Assembly: GCF_003111645.1 (NCBI RefSeq)
Contig: NZ_CP022187.1
Span: 3,844,001 to 3,908,000, forward strand
Source: Parazoarcus communis
Lineage (GTDB): Bacteria > Pseudomonadota > Gammaproteobacteria > Burkholderiales > Rhodocyclaceae
DNA length: 64,000 nucleotides
Direction of reading: 5' to 3'
A program made the position numbers and the translations under genes. The notes below the pieces were generated by a model. That model did not search any database. It worked only from the letters and a program-made list of their open reading frames with translations, and had not been told where the DNA came from. Of this stretch, positions 16,996 through 24,652 are shown one piece after another (position 1 is the stretch's first letter; every line of letters starts with the position of its first letter).

Positions 16996-18107
16996 AAGTC
17001 CTGCACGTCGAATCCGGTCGTCACCTCTATGGGGGGGCGAAACAGGTGCTGCACATCATGGAGGGCCTCAAGCGTCACGGGGTGGAGAACCTGCTGGCCT
17101 GTCCCACAGGCGCGCACATCGCAACGCTGGCACGTCCGCACGCGGAGGTGTTCGAGATGAAGATGAAGGGCGATGCCGATGTCGGCATGGGGCTGCGACT
17201 GCGGCGCCTGATCGCAGCCCAGGCGCCCGACATCGTCCATATTCACAGCCGGCGCGGAGCCGACCTGTGGGGCGGTGTCGCCGCCATGCTCGGACGAGTG
17301 CCGGCGGTGCTGTCGCGCAGGGTGGACAACCCCGAGCCGCAGTGGCTCGTCCGCCCCAAGTATGCGATGTACGAGCACGTGATTGCGATCTCGGACGGTA
17401 TTCGCAAGGTCCTGCTCGATGAAGGCCTGAGCGAAGGCAGGGTGAGTTGCGTGCGCAGCGCGGTCGATCCTCGTCCCTACCTGGGCGATTACGACAAGGC
17501 GGTGTTTCGCGCGGGTCTCGGGCTGCCGGCGAACGCGCCGATCATCGGCATGGTCGCGCAGTTGATCCGGCGCAAGGGTCACCGCCACCTGTTGCAGGCG
17601 CTTGACGCAGTGCTCGTGCGTCATCCCGGCGCGCAGGTGCTGATCTACGGGCGCGGACCGCTTGAGGCTGAATTGCGCGAGGTGATCGCCGAGCGCGGGC
17701 TGCAGGGCAATGTCCGCCTGATGGGCTTCGTCAATAATCTGCCTGCGGTCATCGGCTGTTTCGACCTGCTGGTGCATCCGGCCGATCTCGAGGGGCTGGG
17801 GGTGTCGCTGCTTCAGGCTGCGGCGGCTGCGGTGCCGATCGTTGCGTGCCGTGCCGGCGGAATACCCGAGGCGGTGCGCCACTGCCTCAACGGGCTGCTG
17901 ACAGCGCCCGGCGACGTTGCGGGCCTGGCTGCAGCAATCAACAGCCTGCTCGGCGATGCGGTGCTGCGCGAGCACATGGGGGCGGCCGGCCGTGCGCTGA
18001 TGCTGCGCGAGTTTTCGGTCGATGCGATGTGCGAAGGCAATCTGGCGGTCTATCGCAAGGTGCTGGCCTCGCAGCAGGTGCTTCGTCCTGCAGGCATGGC
18101 GGCCTGA
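16992..18107 (+). CDS. GT4-type glycosyltransferase, right cassette copy
   Basis: 371 residues, paralog of the protein at 5566-6684: the same MKVLHVESGRHLYGG opening, SRRGADLWGG loop and donor-site EGLGVSLLQ. Its ATG overlaps the heptosyltransferase stop (ATGA at 16992), and its stop overlaps the next gene's ATG by one base, so all three are coupled. It probably extends the LPS core in the cytoplasm. Acceptor specificity may differ from the left copy. Confidence 0.87.
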   Translation: MKVLHVESGRHLYGGAKQVLHIMEGLKRHGVENLLACPTGAHIATLARPHAEVFEMKMKGDADVGMGLRLRRLIAAQAPDIVHIHSRRGADLWGGVAAMLGRVPAVLSRRVDNPEPQWLVRPKYAMYEHVIAISDGIRKVLLDEGLSEGRVSCVRSAVDPRPYLGDYDKAVFRAGLGLPANAPIIGMVAQLIRRKGHRHLLQALDAVLVRHPGAQVLIYGRGPLEAELREVIAERGLQGNVRLMGFVNNLPAVIGCFDLLVHPADLEGLGVSLLQAAAAAVPIVACRAGGIPEAVRHCLNGLLTAPGDVAGLAAAINSLLGDAVLREHMGAAGRALMLREFSVDAMCEGNLAVYRKVLASQQVLRPAGMAA

Positions 18108-19177
18108 TGAAGACGCTGCATCTCATCGGCAGCGCCGAGATGGGCGGCGCGGAGCGCTGGTTCGCACGCTTTCTCGGTGCGATGACGCGGCGCCAGGAGA
18201 AGGTGGAGGCGGTCGTGCGCACCGGTTCGGCGCTCGCCCGGCGCCATCTGACCGGGGTCCCGTTCTACGAACTGCCCTTGCGCACGGTGTGGGACCCCTT
18301 GTCCCGGGTCGAAGTCTCGCGCCTTATTGCGGGCAGCGACGCGCGCATCGTGCAGACCTACATGGGCAGGGCAACCCGGCTGACGCATATCCGGCCGGGC
18401 AGGGGCAGGGTGCATGTGGCACGGCTCGGCGGCTATTACCGGCTCGATCCGTTTCGCCATGCGCATGCCTGGATCGGCAATACCCGGGGGCTGTGCGATT
18501 GGATGGTCAAAGGCGGGCTGCCCGCGAGCCGCGTGTTTCACATCACCAACTTTGCCGAGCCGGTGAAGGCGTCGGGCGCAGCCGAGCGGATCGCGCTGCG
18601 TGAGCAGATCGGCCTGAGCGATAGCGACTGCATGATGGTGACCGCAGGACGCCTGGTCGAGGTCAAGGGCCACCGCTTCCTGATCGATGCGCTCCGGCGT
18701 GCGCCGGCGGAAGTTGCGGGGCGGCGCGTGCGCCTTGTGATCCTGGGGGACGGCGAACGTCTGCTCCCCCTGCAGCGGCAGGCGGCCGAGGCCGGGGTGG
18801 CCGGGCGGATTCACTGGGCCGGGTGGCAGCACGACCCCGCGCCCTGGTATCAGGCCGCCGATCTGGTGGTCTTTCCGTCGCGCGACGAAGAGACGCTCGG
18901 GAATGTCATTCTCGAGGCCTGGAGCCACGGCAAGCCCCTGCTCACGACGGCATTCAGGGGCGCGCGCGAGATTGCGCGCCACGGTGAGGATGCCTGGGTC
19001 GTGCCCTGCGACGACAGTGCGGCACTGGCGGTCGGCATCGAACAGTTGCTGCGTGACGCGGGGCTGCGACAGCGCCTGGTGCAGGCAGGACTTGTGCGGG
19101 TGCAGAAGGATTTCTCGGAGGCGGCGGTTATCGACCAGTACCGCGCGCTCTATGCTGGTCTGACCGGGGCGGACTGA
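18107..19177 (+). CDS. GT4-type glycosyltransferase, right cassette copy
   Basis: 356 residues, paralog of the protein at 4440-5510, with matching MGGAERWFARFL loop, TYMGRATRLTHI block and donor motif ETLGNVILEAW (E-x7-E). ATG 18107 shares a base with the previous stop (TGATG); the frame open from 17846 is upstream read-through. Last gene of the right cassette; no deacetylase follows it, unlike the left copy, and apaH begins 97 bases later. Confidence 0.85.
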   Translation: MKTLHLIGSAEMGGAERWFARFLGAMTRRQEKVEAVVRTGSALARRHLTGVPFYELPLRTVWDPLSRVEVSRLIAGSDARIVQTYMGRATRLTHIRPGRGRVHVARLGGYYRLDPFRHAHAWIGNTRGLCDWMVKGGLPASRVFHITNFAEPVKASGAAERIALREQIGLSDSDCMMVTAGRLVEVKGHRFLIDALRRAPAEVAGRRVRLVILGDGERLLPLQRQAAEAGVAGRIHWAGWQHDPAPWYQAADLVVFPSRDEETLGNVILEAWSHGKPLLTTAFRGAREIARHGEDAWVVPCDDSAALAVGIEQLLRDAGLRQRLVQAGLVRVQKDFSEAAVIDQYRALYAGLTGAD

Positions 19178-19274
19178 TCGTCGGCGGAGGCTAAATCGGT
19201 GTGCCGAGTTCAGTTTTGTCACATTAGTCGGGTAGACTCCTCGGCCAACCTCTTTTTCCCACACCCTCCGGGCG

Positions 19275-20072
19275 ATGGCAACGTACGCAATAGGCGATAT
19301 TCAGGGCTGCCACGACGCGCTTCAGCGCTTGCTGGCGAAGATTTCGTTCGACCCAGCGGCTGACCGCCTGTGGGTCGTGGGCGATCTGGTCAATCGCGGG
19401 CCGCAGTCGGTGCAGGTGCTGCGCGCGTTGCGCGAGATGGGCGACTCGGCAAAGGTCGTGCTCGGCAATCATGATCTCTACCTGTTGATGCTCGGCGCCG
19501 GCGACAAGCGCCGGGACAAGGACGATACGCTGTACCAGGTACTCGAGGCGCCCGACCGTGACGAATTGCTGCACTGGCTTTCAGGCCTGCCGCTGATGCA
19601 CGTCGAGGGCGATCACGTGATGCTGCATGCGGGCTTGCTGCCGCAATGGACCATCTCCAGGGCGCAGGCGCTGGCAGCCGAAGTGAGTGCGGCGCTGACG
19701 GGCCCCGATGCGCGCCAGTTTCTGCTGCACCTTGCGGGTGACCGCCCTGACCGCTGGGACGAGTCACTCAAGGGATGGCCGCGCCTGCGCGTGATCGTGA
19801 ATGCCATGACGCGCATGCGCTTCTGTACGCCTGACGGGCGCATGGCGTTGCGTGGCAAGGGGCCTCCGCACAAGGCACCGGCCGGTACCGTGCCGTGGTT
19901 TGCTGCACCGGACCGCTTCAATCGCACTCACACAATCGTCTGCGGTCACTGGTCGGCGCTCGGGTTCTACCGCACGGAAGGCCTGCTTGCACTCGACTCC
20001 GGCTGTGTCTGGGGTGGCAAGCTCACCGCAGTGCGACTCGACGACGACGAGGTGTTTCAGGTTCCCGCCTGA
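19275..20072 (+). CDS. apaH: diadenosine tetraphosphatase (symmetrical)
   Basis: Hydrolyses Ap4A to two ADP and, in E. coli, removes Np4 caps from RNA. 265 residues of the calcineurin-like phosphoesterase fold with metal motifs GDIQGCHD near residue 7, GDLVNRGP near 37 and LGNHD near 62, and the later CGHWSALG. ATG 19275 gives the expected MATYAIGDIQG start. It stands alone between the glycan cassette and the convergent olsA gene. Confidence 0.95.
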   Translation: MATYAIGDIQGCHDALQRLLAKISFDPAADRLWVVGDLVNRGPQSVQVLRALREMGDSAKVVLGNHDLYLLMLGAGDKRRDKDDTLYQVLEAPDRDELLHWLSGLPLMHVEGDHVMLHAGLLPQWTISRAQALAAEVSAALTGPDARQFLLHLAGDRPDRWDESLKGWPRLRVIVNAMTRMRFCTPDGRMALRGKGPPHKAPAGTVPWFAAPDRFNRTHTIVCGHWSALGFYRTEGLLALDSGCVWGGKLTAVRLDDDEVFQVPA

Positions 20073-20096
20073 GCGCATCAGGGGGCAGGCGAAGCC

Positions 20097-20954
20097 TCAG
20101 GCCGTTTCCGGCTGCATCGACGAGGCCGGGCCGATCGCTGTCTTCTGCCCGTCTGGCGCATGCTGCGTGCCTGCGCCGATTCTTGCCGCAATCATCTCCC
20201 GGGTCTGATGCGCCAGTTCGCGACGGCTGCTGTCCGGCGTGGTCGCCAGGGGCATGTCGACGATGATACGTGCGACCAGGCGACGGTGGGCGAGGATATT
20301 GTCCAGACATTCGCCCAGGCTGAGGTCGCCGTCATAGGCAGGGGCGCGGCTCGGGCTGCCGTCTTCCAGGTGATAGGACAACGCGAGCGTTTGCAGCGGC
20401 TGCCCGGCTTCGATGGCCGGTTGCAGCAGCGCGGCGTGGAAGTGCAGGACATGGCTGCCATCGGTCGTCGTGCCCTCTGGAAACACCGCGACGTTGCGAC
20501 CGGCGCCAAGCAGCGACGCGATCTCTGCGTTGACGATCTTCGCGTGGCCACGGCTGCCGCGGCGCAGGAAGACGGTTTCGCTTTGCGCTGCCAGCCAGCC
20601 GATGACCGGCCAGGCGCGGACTTCATGCTTGGAGATGAAGGCCGAGGGCGCAAGTGCGTTGATGACGAAGATATCGATCCACGACACGTGGTTGGCCACC
20701 AGCATGCTGCCCGGTGCGATCTCGCAGCCGCCGGGCTGAAGCGCCATGCCGAGGATGTTCAGCAGCTGCCGCGACCAGCGCTGACGCAGGCGCAAACGTG
20801 TGGCGTCGCCGCTGAGCGGATAGACCAGTGCGACCGTGAGCACGCCGCGGGCCAGATGCAGTCCCACGCGCAAACGGCGCCAGCCACGCAGCAGCGCTGG
20901 GCTGGCGGCGTGGCTGGGTGGGGTGCGCGGTGCGCTGGCGATGTTGGTGTTCAG
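20097..20954 (-). CDS. olsA: lyso-ornithine lipid O-acyltransferase-like (PlsC family)
   Basis: About 285 residues of the 1-acylglycerol-3-phosphate acyltransferase family with HX4D in NHVSWIDIF and the second motif FPEGTTTDG. Directly downstream of an OlsB-type gene, so it most likely adds the second acyl chain of ornithine lipid rather than making phosphatidic acid. The start is uncertain: the only upstream ATG (21050) would overlap olsB by 100 bases, while a CTG at 20954 overlaps the olsB stop (CTGA) and has a GGGA about 8 bases before it. I use the CTG, with that caveat. Confidence 0.8.
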   Translation of the reverse strand: MNTNIASAPRTPPSHAASPALLRGWRRLRVGLHLARGVLTVALVYPLSGDATRLRLRQRWSRQLLNILGMALQPGGCEIAPGSMLVANHVSWIDIFVINALAPSAFISKHEVRAWPVIGWLAAQSETVFLRRGSRGHAKIVNAEIASLLGAGRNVAVFPEGTTTDGSHVLHFHAALLQPAIEAGQPLQTLALSYHLEDGSPSRAPAYDGDLSLGECLDNILAHRRLVARIIVDMPLATTPDSSRRELAHQTREMIAARIGAGTQHAPDGQKTAIGPASSMQPETA

Positions 20955-21709
20955 TCTTTGCGTCCCAGGAAGTGCTTGGCGTATTTGTCCGAAACCTTGT
21001 CCATCGGAATCAGCAGTGGCAGGTCGGCCGTGTTGAAGTCCGGATCCCATGCGGGGTCACCGCACACCCATGCGCCTGCGCGCAGGTAGCCCTTGATCAG
21101 CGGGGGCGTCTCGGCAGGCAGGTCGCCGCGCAACATGTCGAGCGGCAAGGCAAGCCGCGGGAATACGCGGTATTCAAGCGGAGCCAGATGCGTTTCACGC
21201 AGGCGATTATACAGACTGGCCGCGGTGTGGCCGCCGTCGGCCATGCTGACCGATGCGCAGCCGATCAGGTAGCCGTAGCCGTTTTCCTTCATGTAGCGGG
21301 CGAGTCCGGACCACAGCAGGGTGATGACGGCGCCGCTGCGATAGTCGGGGTCAATGCAGGAGCGGCCGATCTCGACGATGCGGTTGCGCAGGTGCTGCAG
21401 TCGGGTGAGGTCGAACTCGTTTTCCGAATAGTAGCCGCCGACCTTGCATGCGGCGGACGGCGACAGGATGCGATAGGTACCGACGATGCGCCCGGCGTCT
21501 TCGTCGCGCACGATGAGGTGTTCGCAGAAGGGGTCGTAGATGTCGCGGTCAACACCCGGCGTGCGGGTGGAAAGGCGGGCGCCCATCTCTTCGGCGAATA
21601 CGCGGTAGCGAAGCTTCTGTGCTTCGAGAATCTCGGTGTCGCAGGTGGCGAGTCCGACGTGGAAATTGCGGCCGGGGCGGTTTGCGACTTGCTGGCGGGT
21701 CTGGAGCAT
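20951..21709 (-). CDS. olsB: L-ornithine N-acyltransferase-like (OlsB family)
   Basis: 252 residues of the OlsB/PlsC-independent GNAT family: LRYRVFAEEMGA near the N-terminus, DPFCEHLIVRD, IGRSCIDPDYRSG and LIGCASVSMADGG are family hallmarks. The known reaction moves a 3-hydroxyacyl group from acyl carrier protein to the ornithine alpha-amine to give lyso-ornithine lipid, a phosphorus-free membrane lipid. AAAGGGA precedes ATG 21709. It overlaps olsA. Ornithine lipids are often induced by phosphate limitation, but I see no convincing Pho box in the 214 bases shared with ilvD. Confidence 0.85.
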   Translation of the reverse strand: MLQTRQQVANRPGRNFHVGLATCDTEILEAQKLRYRVFAEEMGARLSTRTPGVDRDIYDPFCEHLIVRDEDAGRIVGTYRILSPSAACKVGGYYSENEFDLTRLQHLRNRIVEIGRSCIDPDYRSGAVITLLWSGLARYMKENGYGYLIGCASVSMADGGHTAASLYNRLRETHLAPLEYRVFPRLALPLDMLRGDLPAETPPLIKGYLRAGAWVCGDPAWDPDFNTADLPLLIPMDKVSDKYAKHFLGRKD

Positions 21710-21923
21710 GGCGTGCGTCCCTTTCCGATTTGGGGTGTGACCATTCTCGAAACTCTGCGTTGCGACACGGTGACGTCGCGGTTACGGTGCGATGACGCTT
21801 TTCTGCCGCCGTCCGGCGGGCGTTTGTGCAGGGATGCTGGCGAACAGGCAATCGCAATGTTCCGGAGTGCCCGTTGCGGGGTTAGAATCATCGGCTTTCC
21901 TGCAGAATTTCCGGAGCGCCGTC

Positions 21924-23774
21924 ATGCCCCAGTATCGTTCCCGTACCTCCACCGCCGGCCGCAACATGGCGGGCGCCCGCGCGCTCTGGCGCGCGACCGG
22001 CATGAAGGACGGTGACTTTGAAAAGCCGATCATCGCCATCGCCAACAGTTTCACCCAGTTTGTGCCGGGGCATGTGCACCTGAAGGACATGGGGCAGCTG
22101 GTCGCACGGGAGATCGAGAAGGCCGGCGGCGTAGCCAAGGAATTCAATACCATCGCGGTCGATGACGGCATCGCCATGGGTCATGGCGGCATGCTCTATT
22201 CGCTGCCTTCGCGCGACCTGATCGCCGACAGCGTCGAGTACATGTGCAACGCTCACACCGCAGACGCGCTGGTGTGCATCTCGAACTGCGACAAGATCAC
22301 CCCGGGCATGCTGATGGCTGCCTTGCGTCTGAACATCCCGGCCATCTTCGTTTCTGGTGGCCCGATGGAAGCCGGCAAGGTGAAGTGGGAGGCAAAGGTC
22401 ATCTCGCTCGATCTGGTCGACGCGATGGTGAAGGCGGCCGACAAGAACTGCTCCGACGAAGAAGTCGATGCCATCGAGCGCTCGGCATGTCCGACCTGCG
22501 GTTCGTGCTCCGGCATGTTCACCGCCAACTCGATGAACTGCCTGACCGAAGCGCTGGGCCTGTCGCTGCCGGGCAACGGCACCACGCTGGCAACCCACGC
22601 CGACCGCGAAAAGCTGTTCAAGGATGCCGGTCATCGCATCGTCGATCTGGCCCGCCGCTATTACGAGCAGGACGACGTCACTGCACTGCCGCGCTCGATC
22701 GCCAGCTTTGAGGCGTTCGAGAACGCGATCACCCTTGATGTCTCCATGGGCGGGTCGACCAATACCGTGCTCCACCTGCTGGCTGCGGCCAAGGAAGCCG
22801 GTATCGATTTCACCATGAAGGACATCGACCGCATCTCGCGCCGCGTGCCCTGCCTGTGCAAGGTGGCACCCGCGGTGCCGGACGTGCATATCGAGGATGT
22901 GCACCGCGCTGGCGGCATCATGAGCATTCTCGGCGAACTCGATCGTGCCGGCCTGCTGCATCGCGACGTACCCACTGTGCACAGCAAGACGCTTGGCGAT
23001 GCCCTGGCGCGCTGGGACATCATGCAGGCTCACGACAAGGCGGTGTTCGACTTCTTCCTCGCAGCGCCTGGCGGTGTGCCGACCCAGGTCGCCTTCAGCC
23101 AGAACCGGCGCTGGAACGAGCTCGACATGGACCGCGTCAAGGGCGTGATCCGCAGCAAGGCCAATGCTTTCAGTCAGGACGGCGGACTGGCCGTGCTCTA
23201 CGGCAACATTGCCGAGAAGGGCTGCATCGTGAAGACCGCCGGGGTGGACGAGTCCATCTGGAAGTTCTCGGGTCGCGCCCGCGTGTTCGAGAGCCAGGAA
23301 GCCTCGGTGGAGGCCATCCTTGGCGAAGTGGTGCAGGCCGGCGATGTGGTCATCATCCGCTACGAGGGTCCCAAGGGCGGTCCGGGCATGCAGGAAATGC
23401 TGTATCCGACCTCCTACCTGAAGAGCCGCGGGCTCGGAAAGGAATGTGCATTGCTCACCGACGGTCGCTTCTCTGGCGGCACCTCGGGTCTGTCGATTGG
23501 CCACGCGTCGCCCGAAGCAGCATGCGGCGGCGCGATTGCGCTGGTCGAGGACGGTGACGTGATCGAGATCGACATCCCGAATCGCAGCATCCGGCTGGCG
23601 ATCAGCGACGAAGAACTCGCCGCCCGCCGTGCCGCCATGGAGGCGAAGGGCAGTGCGGCATGGAAGCCGGTCAGCCGCGAGCGCTACGTCTCCGCAGCCC
23701 TTCAGGCCTATGCGGCGCTCACCACCTCGGCCGACACCGGCGCGGTGCGTGACGTGACGCAGGTGCAGCGTTGA
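21924..23774 (+). CDS. ilvD: dihydroxy-acid dehydratase
   Basis: Dehydrates dihydroxyvalerate and dihydroxymethylvalerate in valine, isoleucine and leucine synthesis. 616 residues with the Fe-S ligands in SNCDKITPG and [12 protein letters not shown], and the C-terminal [16 protein letters not shown] 21924 has GGAG 7 bases upstream; an in-frame start at 21792 is rejected. It is divergent from olsB. A 93-base gap with a GC-rich hairpin (around 23791-23806, no T-run) follows before the small coiled-coil gene. Confidence 0.96.
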   Translation: MPQYRSRTSTAGRNMAGARALWRATGMKDGDFEKPIIAIANSFTQFVPGHVHLKDMGQLVAREIEKAGGVAKEFNTIAVDDGIAMGHGGMLYSLPSRDLIADSVEYMCNAHTADALVCISNCDKITPGMLMAALRLNIPAIFVSGGPMEAGKVKWEAKVISLDLVDAMVKAADKNCSDEEVDAIERSACPTCGSCSGMFTANSMNCLTEALGLSLPGNGTTLATHADREKLFKDAGHRIVDLARRYYEQDDVTALPRSIASFEAFENAITLDVSMGGSTNTVLHLLAAAKEAGIDFTMKDIDRISRRVPCLCKVAPAVPDVHIEDVHRAGGIMSILGELDRAGLLHRDVPTVHSKTLGDALARWDIMQAHDKAVFDFFLAAPGGVPTQVAFSQNRRWNELDMDRVKGVIRSKANAFSQDGGLAVLYGNIAEKGCIVKTAGVDESIWKFSGRARVFESQEASVEAILGEVVQAGDVVIIRYEGPKGGPGMQEMLYPTSYLKSRGLGKECALLTDGRFSGGTSGLSIGHASPEAACGGAIALVEDGDVIEIDIPNRSIRLAISDEELAARRAAMEAKGSAAWKPVSRERYVSAALQAYAALTTSADTGAVRDVTQVQR

Positions 23775-23867
23775 GCAATCGTTGGACCGGGCCCCTTCGG
23801 GGGCTCATCGCACCGGGTTCGCCCGGCTTATTGACCGCGTCATTCTCCCCCCGCTACCATCCAAGCC

Positions 23868-24062
23868 ATGGACGCAGAACTCACCCGGCTCGAGACCCAA
23901 CTCGAGCAACTCATCAGCCAGTACAGCGGACTCAAGGGCGAGAACCGCGAGTTGCGCACGCGTGTGGGCAAGCTGGAAGCCGAGAACCATCAATTGGCGG
24001 CAAAGGTACAGCTGGCGACCGAGAAACTCGAAGCCCTGCTGGCAAAGCTGCCGGAAGCCTGA
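23868..24062 (+). CDS. small coiled-coil protein upstream of zapA (TIGR02449 type)
   Basis: 64 residues, almost entirely a charged coiled coil with Leu heptads (LETQLEQLISQYSGL, then KLEAENHQLAAKV). This small protein is regularly found just upstream of zapA in beta- and gammaproteobacteria and is known to me only as the TIGR02449 family; it resembles ZapB in form. It lies 10 bases before zapA, so a role in the Z-ring is plausible but not shown. Confidence 0.85.
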   Translation: MDAELTRLETQLEQLISQYSGLKGENRELRTRVGKLEAENHQLAAKVQLATEKLEALLAKLPEA

Positions 24063-24072
24063 GGAATACCGT

Positions 24073-24369
24073 ATGGAATCCCTGGACATCACCTTGCTGG
24101 GCAAGGAATACCGCGTGGCCTGTACGGCTGAGACCAGGGACGGTCTGGTTGAAGCGGTCGCCTATGTCGATGGCAAGCTGAAGGAGCTGGTCGGCAAGAC
24201 CAGTGCATCGGGTGAAAAACTGGCCGTGATGACCGCGCTCAACATCGCCCACGAGTTCATTCAGCATCAGCGTGGAAACGGGTTTGACATGCCGGCCGCG
24301 AAGCGTAGAATCGGACTCATGCAAGCACGCCTTGACGGGGTACTGGCCCAGCAGGACAAGCTCTTTTGA
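24073..24369 (+). CDS. zapA: cell division protein ZapA
   Basis: 98 residues. ZapA binds FtsZ and bundles its filaments at the division site. The N-terminal ESLDITLLGKEYRVAC and the central EAVAYVDGKLKEL...KLAVMTALNIAHEF match the family, followed by a C-terminal coiled coil. ATG 24073 is preceded by GGAA and lies 10 bases after the small coiled-coil gene. The 6S RNA gene follows directly, the usual order in this bacterial group. Confidence 0.93.
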   Translation: MESLDITLLGKEYRVACTAETRDGLVEAVAYVDGKLKELVGKTSASGEKLAVMTALNIAHEFIQHQRGNGFDMPAAKRRIGLMQARLDGVLAQQDKLF

Positions 24370-24398
24370 GCTTTGAAAAAGCGTGCAAAATCAATCCT

Positions 24399-24575
24399 CT
24401 GCCGTGTTCGTTGAAGTCGTAGATTCCTTGAACCAATAGTCGAGAGACTCGGTTGCTGACCATAGATGCCGCTGGTGTGCACGCCCCTTGCCGGGTGAGC
24501 CTGAAGCGGAAGGAAAGTGACCTCCCTGAACCCTAGGTTCAGGATGCCCGGCGGAAACGGCACAGGCGGGGGGCC
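24399..24575 (+). ncRNA. ssrS: 6S RNA
   Basis: Located directly after zapA. The 5' part reads TGCCGTGTTCG then GAAGTCGTAGATTCCTTGAA, and the 3' part returns with CCTAGGTTCAGGATGC and ACGGCACAGGCGG, so the ends pair (TGCCGT with ACGGCA) and TTGAACC pairs with GGTTCA around a central bubble, the fold that mimics an open promoter and traps sigma-70 RNA polymerase. End positions are approximate. Confidence 0.9.
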
Positions 24576-24582
24576 AAACGAA

Positions 24583-24611
24583 AAAGCGCAGCGTAAGCTG
24601 CGCTTTTTTTG
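24583..24611 (+). terminator. intrinsic terminator after 6S RNA
   Basis: Perfect 10-bp stem AAAGCGCAGC / GCTGCGCTTT with a GTAA loop and a following T-run, with A-residues on the other side, so it could also end minus-strand transcription from the TRAP permease gene. Confidence 0.92.
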
Positions 24612-24652
24612 TCTGTAGATTATGACTTTCGTCAGTCATCCACTGCCGGCCA

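Noticed and set aside
21888-23504. 538-residue minus-strand frame opposite ilvD
   Set aside because: Mirror frame of a well-supported enzyme; His- and Gln-rich product typical of antisense reading.
23791-23806. GC hairpin after ilvD as a terminator
   Set aside because: Short stem and no T-run; transcription may well continue into the zapA genes.
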